Shown piece by piece: positions 50,704-57,884 of a stretch of DNA of 58,617 bases. A model generated the notes under the pieces. The model had not been told where the DNA came from, searched no databases, and worked only from the letters and a program-made list of their open reading frames with translations. This DNA comes from Sphingomonas liriopis. Its GTDB lineage: Bacteria; Pseudomonadota; Alphaproteobacteria; Sphingomonadales; Sphingomonadaceae. Numbering within the stretch: the stretch's first letter is position 1; the number at the start of each line of letters is the position of its first letter. A program made the translations under genes and the position numbers. The stretch covers positions 1-58,617 of the forward strand of contig NZ_JAMLDY010000022.1 in the NCBI RefSeq assembly GCF_024211255.1. Reading direction: 5' to 3'.

Positions 50704-51278
50704 AGCGCGCCTATCTCATCGCCGGCCTCGCGCTCCTGCCGCTCGGTTGGGCGATGAGCGGCCAGGGCATGACCGGCCACATGGCCGCGCACATGATCGC
50801 GGTCGCGATCGCCGCGCCTTTGGTCGCGATCGGCCTCCAGCACACCCGCCTCGACCCCGCCACCCGCTGGCCGCGCCTCGCGGCGCCGCTCCCGGCCGCG
50901 CTGATCGAGGCGGTGGTCGTCTGGGGCTGGCACCTGCCCGCGCTCCGCCGCCTCGCCGATCATCACCCCGGCTGGCTCATCCTCGAACAGGCAAGCTTCC
51001 TCGTCGCCGGGCTGCTGCTCTGGTCCGCCGTGCTCGCGCCCCGCCACCGCGCCGCGGGCGTCGGCGCGCTGCTCGTCACGTCGATGCACATGACCTTGCT
51101 CGGCGCGCTGATCGGCCTCGCGCCCCGCCCGCTCTACATGCACCACGGCGCGGATGCGCTCGCCGACCAGCAAATCGCCGGCGTCGTCATGCTCCTCGTC
51201 GGCGGCATCGCCTATCTCGCGGGTGGGCTGGCGATGCTCGGCCGGCTGCTCCAGACCCGTGACGAGGCCATGGCATGA
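50700..51278 (+). CDS. ctaG: cytochrome c oxidase assembly factor, CtaG (caa3 type)
   Basis: Multi-pass membrane protein of 192 residues needed for assembly of caa3 oxidases. His/Met-rich membrane segments suit copper handling: SGQGMTGHMAAHMIAVAIAA, VVVWGWHLPALRRLADHH, VTSMHMTLLGALIGLAP and PLYMHHGADALADQQIAGVV. These match the caa3_CtaG family, distinct from the CtaG/Cox11 type. The GTG start overlaps the stop of the preceding gene and the cytochrome gene overlaps its end. Confidence 0.88.
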   Translation: MKRAYLIAGLALLPLGWAMSGQGMTGHMAAHMIAVAIAAPLVAIGLQHTRLDPATRWPRLAAPLPAALIEAVVVWGWHLPALRRLADHHPGWLILEQASFLVAGLLLWSAVLAPRHRAAGVGALLVTSMHMTLLGALIGLAPRPLYMHHGADALADQQIAGVVMLLVGGIAYLAGGLAMLGRLLQTRDEAMA

Positions 51279-52330
51279 CGATCCGCATCACCTGGTTTCG
51301 CGCCATCGCGACGCTCGTCGGCCTCGCGCTTGCCGGCCTGCTGTTCGCCTGGTCGGGGGTGTTCAACCTCGCCGCGTCGAGCGGGCATTGGCCGATCACC
51401 GACTGGTTCCTGCACTGGACGATGCGCAATTCGGTGCGCACGCACGCCGCCTTCACCGCGCCCGACGATCCCGCCGACGCCACCGGCCTCGTCAGCGCCG
51501 CCGGCCATTTCGCCAACGCCTGTTCGGTCTGCCACGGCGCCCCCGGCGTCAAGCCCGCGCCCGTGATGCAGGCGGCCACCCCGCCCGCCCCCGACCTCGC
51601 CGTCAACGCCAAGGAGTGGAGCGACAAGCAGCTGTTCTGGATCGTCCAGCACGGCGTCAAATATACCGGCATGCCCGCCTGGGCCGTCCAGGACCGCCCC
51701 GACGAGGTGCGCCGCATGGTCGCCTTCGTCCGCCGCCTGCCCGGCATGACACCCGCGCAATACCGCACGCTGGTCGGCGAGGCCAATCCCGGCGCCAACC
51801 TCGCCACCTGCGCCGGCTGCCACGGCGCCGACGGCCGGGGCCGCGGCGCGCCCGATATCCCGATTCTCGGCGGGCAGGACCCCGCCTATCTGCTCGCCGC
51901 GCTTCGGGGTTATGCCAGCGGCACCCGCTCGAGCGCGGTGATGCAACAGGTCGCCCAACGGATGGCCCCCGCCGACATGGAGCGCGCCGCCCGCCGCTAC
52001 GCCGCGATGCCCGGCCTCGGCGCAGCCCCTGCCGGCGACGCCGCCGCCGCGCGAATCGTGACGCAGGGCCTGCGCCGGCTCCAGATCCCCGCCTGCGCCA
52101 GCTGCCACGCGGCCGGCAAGCCCTATCCCGTCCTCGCCGGCCAGCGCCCCACCTATATCGCCGGCCGCCTGCGCCACTGGCGCGGCGAGGAAACCGTGGT
52201 CGACGCCCGCAAGAGTCACGCGACGATGCCGGTCATCGCCCGCCGCATCCCGGAAGCGATGATCGACCCCCTCGCCCGCTATCTCGCCGGGCAGACTCGT
52301 GCTGATGATAATCATTCGCAGCAATATTGA
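51275..52330 (+). CDS. membrane-anchored triheme cytochrome c
   Basis: A 351-residue protein with an N-terminal uncleaved anchor (AIATLVGLALAGLLFAW) and three haem-binding CxxCH motifs: NACSVCHGAPG (about 87), TCAGCHGADGRG (about 184) and PACASCHAAGK (about 272). Each falls in its own cytochrome c module, with candidate distal Met residues in TGMPAW and ATMPVI. It probably hands electrons to the upstream oxidase. The ATG overlaps the ctaG stop. A Fur-box-like palindrome lies within its last codons and serves the next operon. Confidence 0.88.
   Translation: MTIRITWFRAIATLVGLALAGLLFAWSGVFNLAASSGHWPITDWFLHWTMRNSVRTHAAFTAPDDPADATGLVSAAGHFANACSVCHGAPGVKPAPVMQAATPPAPDLAVNAKEWSDKQLFWIVQHGVKYTGMPAWAVQDRPDEVRRMVAFVRRLPGMTPAQYRTLVGEANPGANLATCAGCHGADGRGRGAPDIPILGGQDPAYLLAALRGYASGTRSSAVMQQVAQRMAPADMERAARRYAAMPGLGAAPAGDAAAARIVTQGLRRLQIPACASCHAAGKPYPVLAGQRPTYIAGRLRHWRGEETVVDARKSHATMPVIARRIPEAMIDPLARYLAGQTRADDNHSQQY
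52300..52320 (+). promoter_or_regulatory. Fur-box-like operator
   Basis: The perfect palindrome ATGATAATCAT (52305-52315) is flanked by matching TGC (52300-52302) and GCA (52318-52320). It resembles the Fur consensus GATAATGATAATCATTATC. It lies 42 bases before the PepSY gene start, so an iron-bound Fur protein could block transcription of the PepSY-DUF2271-DUF4198-ApbE set. It is conspicuously AT-rich against its surroundings. Confidence 0.65.
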
Positions 52331-52361
52331 AGTCCGCCCGTTTCGCCGCTAGGCGAATCGG

Positions 52362-53012
52362 GTGACTCGCACCGATCCCGTCCCGGCCGCCACCCGCACG
52401 CCAAAGCGCAAATGGCGTGGCTGGTGGCTGAAACAGCTGCACACCTGGCACTGGATGAGCGCCGCCATCGCGCTCGTCGGCATGCTGCTGTTCGCGATCA
52501 CCGGCATCACGCTCAACCACGCCGCGTCGATCCCCGGCACGCCGGTGACCGCCGACAGGGCCGGCACGCTGCCCCCGCCGTTGCTGCGCGAACTCAAGAC
52601 GCCCGCCACCACCGACGCCCCCCTGCCGCCCCGCGTCGCGGCCGCGGTCGCCGCCGCGGTCGGCCTCGATCCCGCGGGAAAGCCCGGCGAATGGTCCGAC
52701 GCCGACGTCTATGTGGCATTGCCCCGCCCCGGCGGCGACGCCTGGGTCAGCATCGACCGCACCAGCGGCGCGATCACGTCGGAGGTCACCAGCCGCGGCT
52801 GGATCGCCTGGCTCAACGACCTGCACAAGGGCCGCAACACCGGGACGGCATGGAGCTGGTTCCTCGACATCTTCGCCGGCGCCTGCATCCTGTTCACGCT
52901 CACCGGGCTGCTGCTGCTCCAGCTTCACGCCCGCCACCGCCCGACCACCTGGCCGATCGTCGCGGCGGGCGTCGTCATTCCGTTCCTGCTGCTCCTGTTC
53001 TTCGTCCACTAA
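52362..53012 (+). CDS. PepSY-associated membrane protein
   Basis: A 216-residue protein with three transmembrane helices and a periplasmic PepSY-like domain. Helix 1 (HTWHWMSAAIALVGMLLFAI then TGITLNH) has His at 27, 30 and 53. The periplasmic domain (about 60-155) contains VYVALPRPGGDAWVSIDRTSG, and the return segment is WIAWLNDLHKGRNTGTAWSW. Paired His residues in this family are suited to bind haem b and to pass electrons across the membrane. The GTG start follows the Fur-like box. It is the first gene of the flavinylation set. Confidence 0.85.
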   Translation: MTRTDPVPAATRTPKRKWRGWWLKQLHTWHWMSAAIALVGMLLFAITGITLNHAASIPGTPVTADRAGTLPPPLLRELKTPATTDAPLPPRVAAAVAAAVGLDPAGKPGEWSDADVYVALPRPGGDAWVSIDRTSGAITSEVTSRGWIAWLNDLHKGRNTGTAWSWFLDIFAGACILFTLTGLLLLQLHARHRPTTWPIVAAGVVIPFLLLLFFVH

Positions 53013-53023
53013 AGGGGGAAACC

Positions 53024-53503
53024 ATGCGTCCATCGACCTTTGCATTGCTCGGCGGCGTCATCGCCGCACCGGCGACCGCCGCCACCGTCACGGTGACGAT
53101 CCCGCGCCAGAACGTCGCCGAATACCACCGCCCCTATGTCGCGATCTGGCTCGAGCCCGCCGGTGGCGGCGCGGCACGCACCGTCGCTTTGTGGTACGAG
53201 ACGAAGAAGACCGGCAAGGAAGCGGGCACCAAATATCTCGCCGACCTGCGCGCCTGGTGGCGCAAGGGCGGCAAGGCGATGACCGTCCCTGTCGATGGCG
53301 TCACCGGCGCGACCCGCGCGCCCGGCCAGTACAGCGTCGCGCTGCCCGCCGACCTCAGGCCCGGCCGCTACGTCCTTTCGGTCGAGGCAGCGCGCGAGAC
53401 CGGCGGCCGTGAGCTCGTCACGCTGCCGCTCACCGTCCCCACCGCCGCCGCACGCGCCTCGGGCAAGACCGAGCTCGGCGCCGTCACCATCTCCGCCCGC
53501 TAG
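53024..53503 (+). CDS. DUF2271 protein, probable covalent flavoprotein
   Basis: A 159-residue exported protein. The signal peptide is MRPSTFALLGGVIAAPATAA, and the mature part is an immunoglobulin-like DUF2271 domain (TVTVTIPRQN; YVAIWLEPAGGG; WYETKKTGKEAGTKYLADLR; AWWRKGGK). Residues 91-97, DGVTGAT, match the ApbE flavinylation motif D-G-x-S/T-G-A-T, with T97 the expected FMN-phosphoester site. An AAAGGGGG ribosome-binding site precedes the ATG. With ApbE encoded two genes downstream, it is probably the FMN-carrying electron carrier of the unit. Confidence 0.85.
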   Translation: MRPSTFALLGGVIAAPATAATVTVTIPRQNVAEYHRPYVAIWLEPAGGGAARTVALWYETKKTGKEAGTKYLADLRAWWRKGGKAMTVPVDGVTGATRAPGQYSVALPADLRPGRYVLSVEAARETGGRELVTLPLTVPTAAARASGKTELGAVTISAR

Positions 53504-53516
53504 AAGGACCGCCGCC

Positions 53517-54356
53517 ATGACGCGTATTGCCCGCCGCCTGCTCGCCGCCGCCGCCTTGCTTTCGATCCCCGCCGCGGTCTCCGCGCACCGCCTGTGGATG
53601 CTTCCCTCGACCACGATCGTCTCGGGCACCGACAGCTGGGTGACGATCGACGCCGCCGCCTCGAACGATCTGTTCTTCGCCGATCACCAGCCGCTGCGCC
53701 TCGACGGCGTCAAGGTCTGGCAGCCCGACGGCAGCGAGGGCAAGCTGCAGAACGGATCGACCGGCCGCTACCGCTCGGTCTTCGATATCGAGCTCGACAA
53801 GGCTGGAACGTGGAAGGTCGGCACGCAGATGTCGGGCGTCATGGGCAGCTTCAAGGTCGATGGCGTCGAAAAGCGCGTCGGCGGCCGCGGCGGCCCGCCC
53901 CGGCCTGGTCAGCCCGCGCCGCTGACCGTCGCCGACATCCCCGCCAACGCCACCGACGTGAAGCTGACCGAGGTCTCGTCGCGCAACGAGGTGTTCCTGA
54001 CCGCCGGGGCGCCGACCACGACCGTGTTCCAGCCGACCGGCAAGGGCCTGGAATTCGCCCCCGTCACCCACCCCGACGAACTCGTCGCGGGCGAGGCGGC
54101 CAAATTCCGCTTCCTGATCGACGGCAAGCCCGCCACGGGCCTGAAGGTCACCGTCATCCCCGGCGGCAAGCGCTACCGCAACGACGAGGGCGCACGCGAG
54201 CTGACCACCGGCGCCGACGGCGTGCTCACCGTCACCTGGCCCACCGCGGGCATGTACTGGCTCAACGCCACGACGACCGACGCGAAGACGACCACCCCGC
54301 GTGCGACCGAACGCCGGCTCAGCTACACGACGACACTGGAAGTTCAGACGCCGTGA
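53517..54356 (+). CDS. DUF4198 periplasmic protein
   Basis: A 279-residue exported protein. The signal peptide (LLAAAALLSIPAAVSA) would be cut after A23, leaving His24 as the N-terminal residue of HRLWMLPSTTIVSGTDSWVT, the hallmark start of DUF4198. Two beta-sandwich domains follow, joined by a Gly/Pro-rich loop (GGRGGPPRPGQPAP). The family is annotated as metal-related, and an N-terminal His suits metal binding. It lies between the DUF2271 and ApbE genes, with an AGAAGGA ribosome-binding site. The precise role is unknown. Confidence 0.82.
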   Translation: MTRIARRLLAAAALLSIPAAVSAHRLWMLPSTTIVSGTDSWVTIDAAASNDLFFADHQPLRLDGVKVWQPDGSEGKLQNGSTGRYRSVFDIELDKAGTWKVGTQMSGVMGSFKVDGVEKRVGGRGGPPRPGQPAPLTVADIPANATDVKLTEVSSRNEVFLTAGAPTTTVFQPTGKGLEFAPVTHPDELVAGEAAKFRFLIDGKPATGLKVTVIPGGKRYRNDEGARELTTGADGVLTVTWPTAGMYWLNATTTDAKTTTPRATERRLSYTTTLEVQTP

Positions 54357-54366
54357 TCCGTACGCC

Positions 54367-55341
54367 ATGAGGATCGCGCTGCCCGCGGCGATCGACGCGC
54401 GGCTGTTCGCCGCGCGCGATCCCGCCGCGCGGGTGACCGACCTCGGCGGCGAGACGATGGGGACGCGCTGGAGCGTCCGCGCCATTCTGCCCGCCGGGGT
54501 GCCTGCGGATGCGGTGCGCCACGCGATCGTCGCCCGGCTCGACGGCATCGTCGCCCAGATGAGCCATTGGTCGCCGACCTCGCAGCTGTCGGCGTTCAAC
54601 CGCGCTCCCGCGGGCCGGTGGACCATCCTGCCCCCCGATTTCGCGCACGTCGTCGCCGAGGGGCTGCGGATCGCGGCGATCACCGACGGCGCCTTCGATC
54701 CCGCGATCGGCCGGCTGGTCGACCTGTGGGGCTTCGGCCCCGTCCCGGTCGCCGGCCCGCCGGACGATACGGCGATCGCCGCGGCACGCGCCGTCTCGGG
54801 CTGGCGTCGCCTCGCCTACACGCCGGGTGACCGCCGCCTGCGCCAGCCCGGCGGCCTGTCGCTCGACCTGTCGGGGATCGCCAAGGGCTTCGCCGTCGAT
54901 GCGATCGCCGAGCTGCTCGGCACGCTCGGCATCGTCCACGCACTCGTCGAGATCGGCGGCGAACTCGTCGGCCGCGGCTTCCGCCCCGACGGCCAGCCCT
55001 GGTGGGTCGACTGCGAAACGCCCCCCGGCCTTTCCCTCGTGCCGCTACGCCTCGCGCTCCACGGCCTCGCCGTCGCGACCTCGGGCGACTATCGCCGCGG
55101 CGCCCACACGCTCGATCCCCGCACCGGCCGTGCGATCCAGACCGGCGTCGTCGCGGCCAGCGTCATTCACGCCACCGCCCTCGCCGCCGACGCCTGGGCG
55201 ACCGCGCTCACCGTCCTCGGCCCCGACGCCGCCATTCCGCTCGCCACCGATCACGCCATCGCCGCGCGGATCGTCACCGTCATCGACTGCGAGACCCGCG
55301 AACACCTCAGCCCCGCCCTCGCCGCCATGCTCGCCGATTAG
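54367..55341 (+). CDS. apbE: FAD:protein FMN transferase (ApbE)
   Basis: Transfers FMN from FAD to Thr or Ser in target proteins. The 324-residue product has the ApbE motifs GGETMGTRWSVRA, MSHWSPTSQLSAFNR, the DGAFDPAIGRLVDLWGFG loop, LSLDLSGIAKGFAVDAIAEL, ALVEIGGELVGRG and the Mg-site HTLDPRTGR. It has no visible signal peptide or lipobox, whereas most ApbE proteins are periplasmic lipoproteins. The presumed substrate is the DUF2271 protein of the same operon. ATG 54367 gives the normal N-terminus. Confidence 0.92.
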   Translation: MRIALPAAIDARLFAARDPAARVTDLGGETMGTRWSVRAILPAGVPADAVRHAIVARLDGIVAQMSHWSPTSQLSAFNRAPAGRWTILPPDFAHVVAEGLRIAAITDGAFDPAIGRLVDLWGFGPVPVAGPPDDTAIAAARAVSGWRRLAYTPGDRRLRQPGGLSLDLSGIAKGFAVDAIAELLGTLGIVHALVEIGGELVGRGFRPDGQPWWVDCETPPGLSLVPLRLALHGLAVATSGDYRRGAHTLDPRTGRAIQTGVVAASVIHATALAADAWATALTVLGPDAAIPLATDHAIAARIVTVIDCETREHLSPALAAMLAD

Positions 55342-55401
55342 GTCGATCGCCGGGATCGATCGACATTCGGACGCATGGACTACCAACGCACCCGCCACGG
55401 C

Positions 55402-55610
55402 AGGGCTATCGCATAAGATCGATGAACTGGCCCGGAATACCTCGTCACCCCGGACTTGTTCCGGGGTCCACCATGCCGCAGGCGTTGAACAAGAGCCTCG
55501 AAACGACACGTTCGCCGAACCGTGGACCCCGGAACAAGTCCGGGGTGACGAAGGAACTGGGGAGCCGCTGACCAATCACTTATACGCAATAGCCCTCCCC
55601 GCCGTAAGGG
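55402..55610. mobile_element. nested palindromic (MITE-like) element, copy 2
   Basis: The outer arms AGGGCTATCGCATAAG (55402-55417) and TATACGCAATAGCCCT (55581-55596) enclose a paired CACCCCGG palindrome (55443-55549). Read in reverse, its right end (AGGGCTATTGC, then TGATTGG) and centre (TTCGAGGCTCTTG) match copy 1 at 45220-45453, so the two are in opposite orientation. The remaining 185 bases to the next gene hold only a half copy of the ACACCTCTGCGTCC repeat, near 55708. Confidence 0.72.
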
Positions 55611-55795
55611 GACGAAATGTCTCTACACCGCTGAATGTCGATGCGGGGTGTCGCGCCCGCCGCGCCAGCGCCCCTCCCCGTCAGCACGGGAGATGACAGG
55701 GCCATGCGCGCCGCAACCGCGACACCTCTGCGTCCTCCGCGCCCCTGCGCGACACTCTCGTCTTTCCACGCTCTCAAGATGAGGAGATCGCCCCC

Positions 55796-56644
55796 CTAAC
55801 GCGCCCGCCCCACCTCGTCGCCCAGCATGATCTCGAACAGCGTCGGCCAGTATTTGCCCGTCACGAACAGGCGATTCCCGACCGGGTCGTAGGCGATGCC
55901 GTTCGCCACCGCGTCGGGATCGGCGTTGCGGATTTCCGCCACCAGCGGACGCAGGTCGATCAGCCCGTCGACCTTGCCCGTCGCGGGGTCGATCCGCGCG
56001 ACGAAGCCGCTCATCCACACGTTGGCGAGGATGCGGCCGCGGACATATTCCAGCTCGTTGAGCTTTGCGAGCGGCCGGCCGTTCAGCTTCACCGCGATCC
56101 GCCCGCGCTCGACGAAGCGGGTCGGCTCCATCACCCGCAGCGTCGCGCTGCCGTCGGACAGCAGGATCGAGCGTCCGTCGCCCGTCATCCCCCACCCCTC
56201 GCCGGCATAGCGAAACGGCGCGCCCGTGCGTTGCAGTCCCGGCAGCGCCCAGCGAAAGCCGATCCCCGTCTTCCACGTCACGCTGAGCAGCCGGTTCTGC
56301 CAGCAGGCGATCCCCTCACCGAACAGCTCGGGCGAAAGGCGCGCACGCGCGACGACCTTGCCGTCCGCCGGCGTCACCCGGCGGATGTCCGACGCGCCCT
56401 CCTTGCCCGTGCTCTCGTAGAGCGCACTATTGCAGAACAGCAGCCCCTCGGTGAACGCGGTCGGATCGTGCGGCAACCGCGCGACGACGGTCGCCGCATA
56501 GACCGGCACCCCCGCCTCGGCAGGCGCCGTCTGCGTCGCGGCAGCGGATGGCGCGGCCTGCCTCGGAGCAGCCACCGGCTCCTGCCGCCACGCGACGACG
56601 CCGGCCGTACCCAGGATCGCCAGCGCCAACACCGTCTTCACCAC
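55796..56644 (-). CDS. glutaminyl-peptide cyclotransferase-like protein
   Basis: A 282-residue beta-propeller protein of the plant/bacterial glutamine cyclotransferase type, which converts N-terminal Gln to pyroglutamate. It has an N-terminal membrane anchor or signal (TVLALAILGTAGVVAW), an Ala/Pro-rich linker, and propeller motifs: LPHDPTAFTEGLLFCNSALY, ESTGKEGASDIRRV, LNELEYVRGRILANVWMSG and ADPDAVANGIAYDPVGNRLF. Start codons GTG 56644 and 56641 are adjacent. It is probably periplasmic. The natural substrates are unknown. Confidence 0.85.
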   Translation of the reverse strand: MVKTVLALAILGTAGVVAWRQEPVAAPRQAAPSAAATQTAPAEAGVPVYAATVVARLPHDPTAFTEGLLFCNSALYESTGKEGASDIRRVTPADGKVVARARLSPELFGEGIACWQNRLLSVTWKTGIGFRWALPGLQRTGAPFRYAGEGWGMTGDGRSILLSDGSATLRVMEPTRFVERGRIAVKLNGRPLAKLNELEYVRGRILANVWMSGFVARIDPATGKVDGLIDLRPLVAEIRNADPDAVANGIAYDPVGNRLFVTGKYWPTLFEIMLGDEVGRAR

Positions 56645-56697
56645 CCGTCCATCCTTTCGATCGTGCGCGCCGTCCGTCGCATCCCGGTCGCCGAAAC

Positions 56698-56742
56698 GCA
56701 AAAGGCCCGGCGCCGCCGAAGCGGAACCGGGCCTTTCGTTTT
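56698..56742. terminator. bidirectional hairpin downstream of the cold-shock gene
   Basis: AAAGGCCCGG (56701-56710) pairs with CCGGGCCTTT (56727-56736). The plus-strand side continues CGTTTTT and the minus-strand side reads TTTTGCGTTT. It lies just after the cold-shock gene stop and before the cyclotransferase gene on the same (minus) strand, so it should end the cold-shock transcript. Confidence 0.75.
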
Positions 56743-56758
56743 TAGCGAATCGGGACCG

Positions 56759-57604
56759 TTACGACGCGGCCGACAGGTTCACCGCGGCATATTTGCCGCG
56801 ACGATCGACTTCGAGCTCGAACTCCAGCTTGTCGCCCTCGTTGAGGGTCGCCATGCCGGCGCGCTCGACCGCCGAGATGTGCACGAACGCATCGGGCTGT
56901 CCGTCGTCGCGCTGAATGAAGCCGAAGCCCTTCATCGCGTTGAAGAACTTGACGGTGCCCGTCGCCTTCTCGCCGGTCAGCTGACGCTGCGGCGCGCCAC
57001 CGGCGCCACCGGGACGCGGGCCACGATCGCCGAAGCCGCCTTCGCGCGGCTCGCGGGGAGCGCGCTCGGTGACGGCCATCGGCTCGCCGTCGATCTTCAG
57101 CTCGGTCGCCGAGATACGGCCGCCGCGGTCGACGAGGGTGAAGCCGAGCGGCTGACCCTCGGCGAGCGCGCTCATGCCGGCCTGTTCGACCGCCGAGATG
57201 TGAACGAACACGTCCTCGCCGCCGTCATCGCGAACGACGAAGCCGAAGCCCTTCTGCGCGTTGAAGAACTTGACCACGCCGGTGCCCTCGCCGACGACCT
57301 GCGGAGGCATGCCGCGGCCACCGCCGCTGAAGCCGCCACCACCGCCGCCGCCACGGAAACCGCCGCCGCCACCGCCGCCGCCGAAGCCGCCGCGGTCACC
57401 ACCGCCGAAACCGCCGCTGCCGCCGCCGCCGAAACCACCGCCGCCGAAGCCGCCACGGTCACCGCCGCCAAAGCCACCGCCGCCGAAACCGCCGCCACCG
57501 AAGCTGCTGCCGCCGCCGAAACCGCCGCTATCGCCACCGAAATCGTCGCGCTTGTCGCGACCACGTCCGCCACGATTGCCGCGGCCACCTTTGTCGTAAC
57601 TCAT
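56759..57604 (-). CDS. twin cold-shock-domain protein with Gly-rich N-terminal region
   Basis: RNA/DNA-binding protein of 281 residues. Residues 1-98 are a low-complexity Gly/Phe/Arg/Asp tract (repeats of GGFGGG and GGDRGGFGGG). Two complete cold-shock domains follow: about 105-172 (GVVKFFNAQKGFGFVVRDDG; DVFVHISAVEQAG) and about 215-281 (GTVKFFNAMKGFGFIQRDDG; AFVHISAVERAG). They are joined by an Arg/Pro/Gly linker. The RNP1 and RNP2 motifs are intact in both. Twin-domain Csps are known in alphaproteobacteria; the long Gly-rich head is unusual. A 280-base gap upstream holds its promoter and no other gene. Confidence 0.93.
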   Translation of the reverse strand: MSYDKGGRGNRGGRGRDKRDDFGGDSGGFGGGSSFGGGGFGGGGFGGGDRGGFGGGGFGGGGSGGFGGGDRGGFGGGGGGGGFRGGGGGGGFSGGGRGMPPQVVGEGTGVVKFFNAQKGFGFVVRDDGGEDVFVHISAVEQAGMSALAEGQPLGFTLVDRGGRISATELKIDGEPMAVTERAPREPREGGFGDRGPRPGGAGGAPQRQLTGEKATGTVKFFNAMKGFGFIQRDDGQPDAFVHISAVERAGMATLNEGDKLEFELEVDRRGKYAAVNLSAAS

Positions 57605-57884
57605 AACCCTGATCGTCTTCCCGGTTCGCCCGCATCCAATCCGTCGAAGAACCCGTGCGCCGGACGACGAACGCGAGCCTTCGGGCGCGAAACCTTTTGC
57701 GCCTTGGGACTCGTCATAGCGCACAAAACAAGTCCCCGCGAACAAATTCGTCGCATCTGCTGACCAACTGGCACCGATACTTGCCTGACCGTGGCCGCAA
57801 CGGCACGTTCCACCGCCCGCGAACCGCTTTTTACCCACGACGTTAAGCATTGAGCGTCGCGCGGATGCGGCGTAGGGCGTCACG

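Noticed and set aside
57769..57785. TGGCACCGATACTTGCC upstream of rnd as a sigma-54 promoter
   Set aside because: GG and GC are 13 bases apart in place of 12, which RpoN does not tolerate well; rnd is not an expected target.
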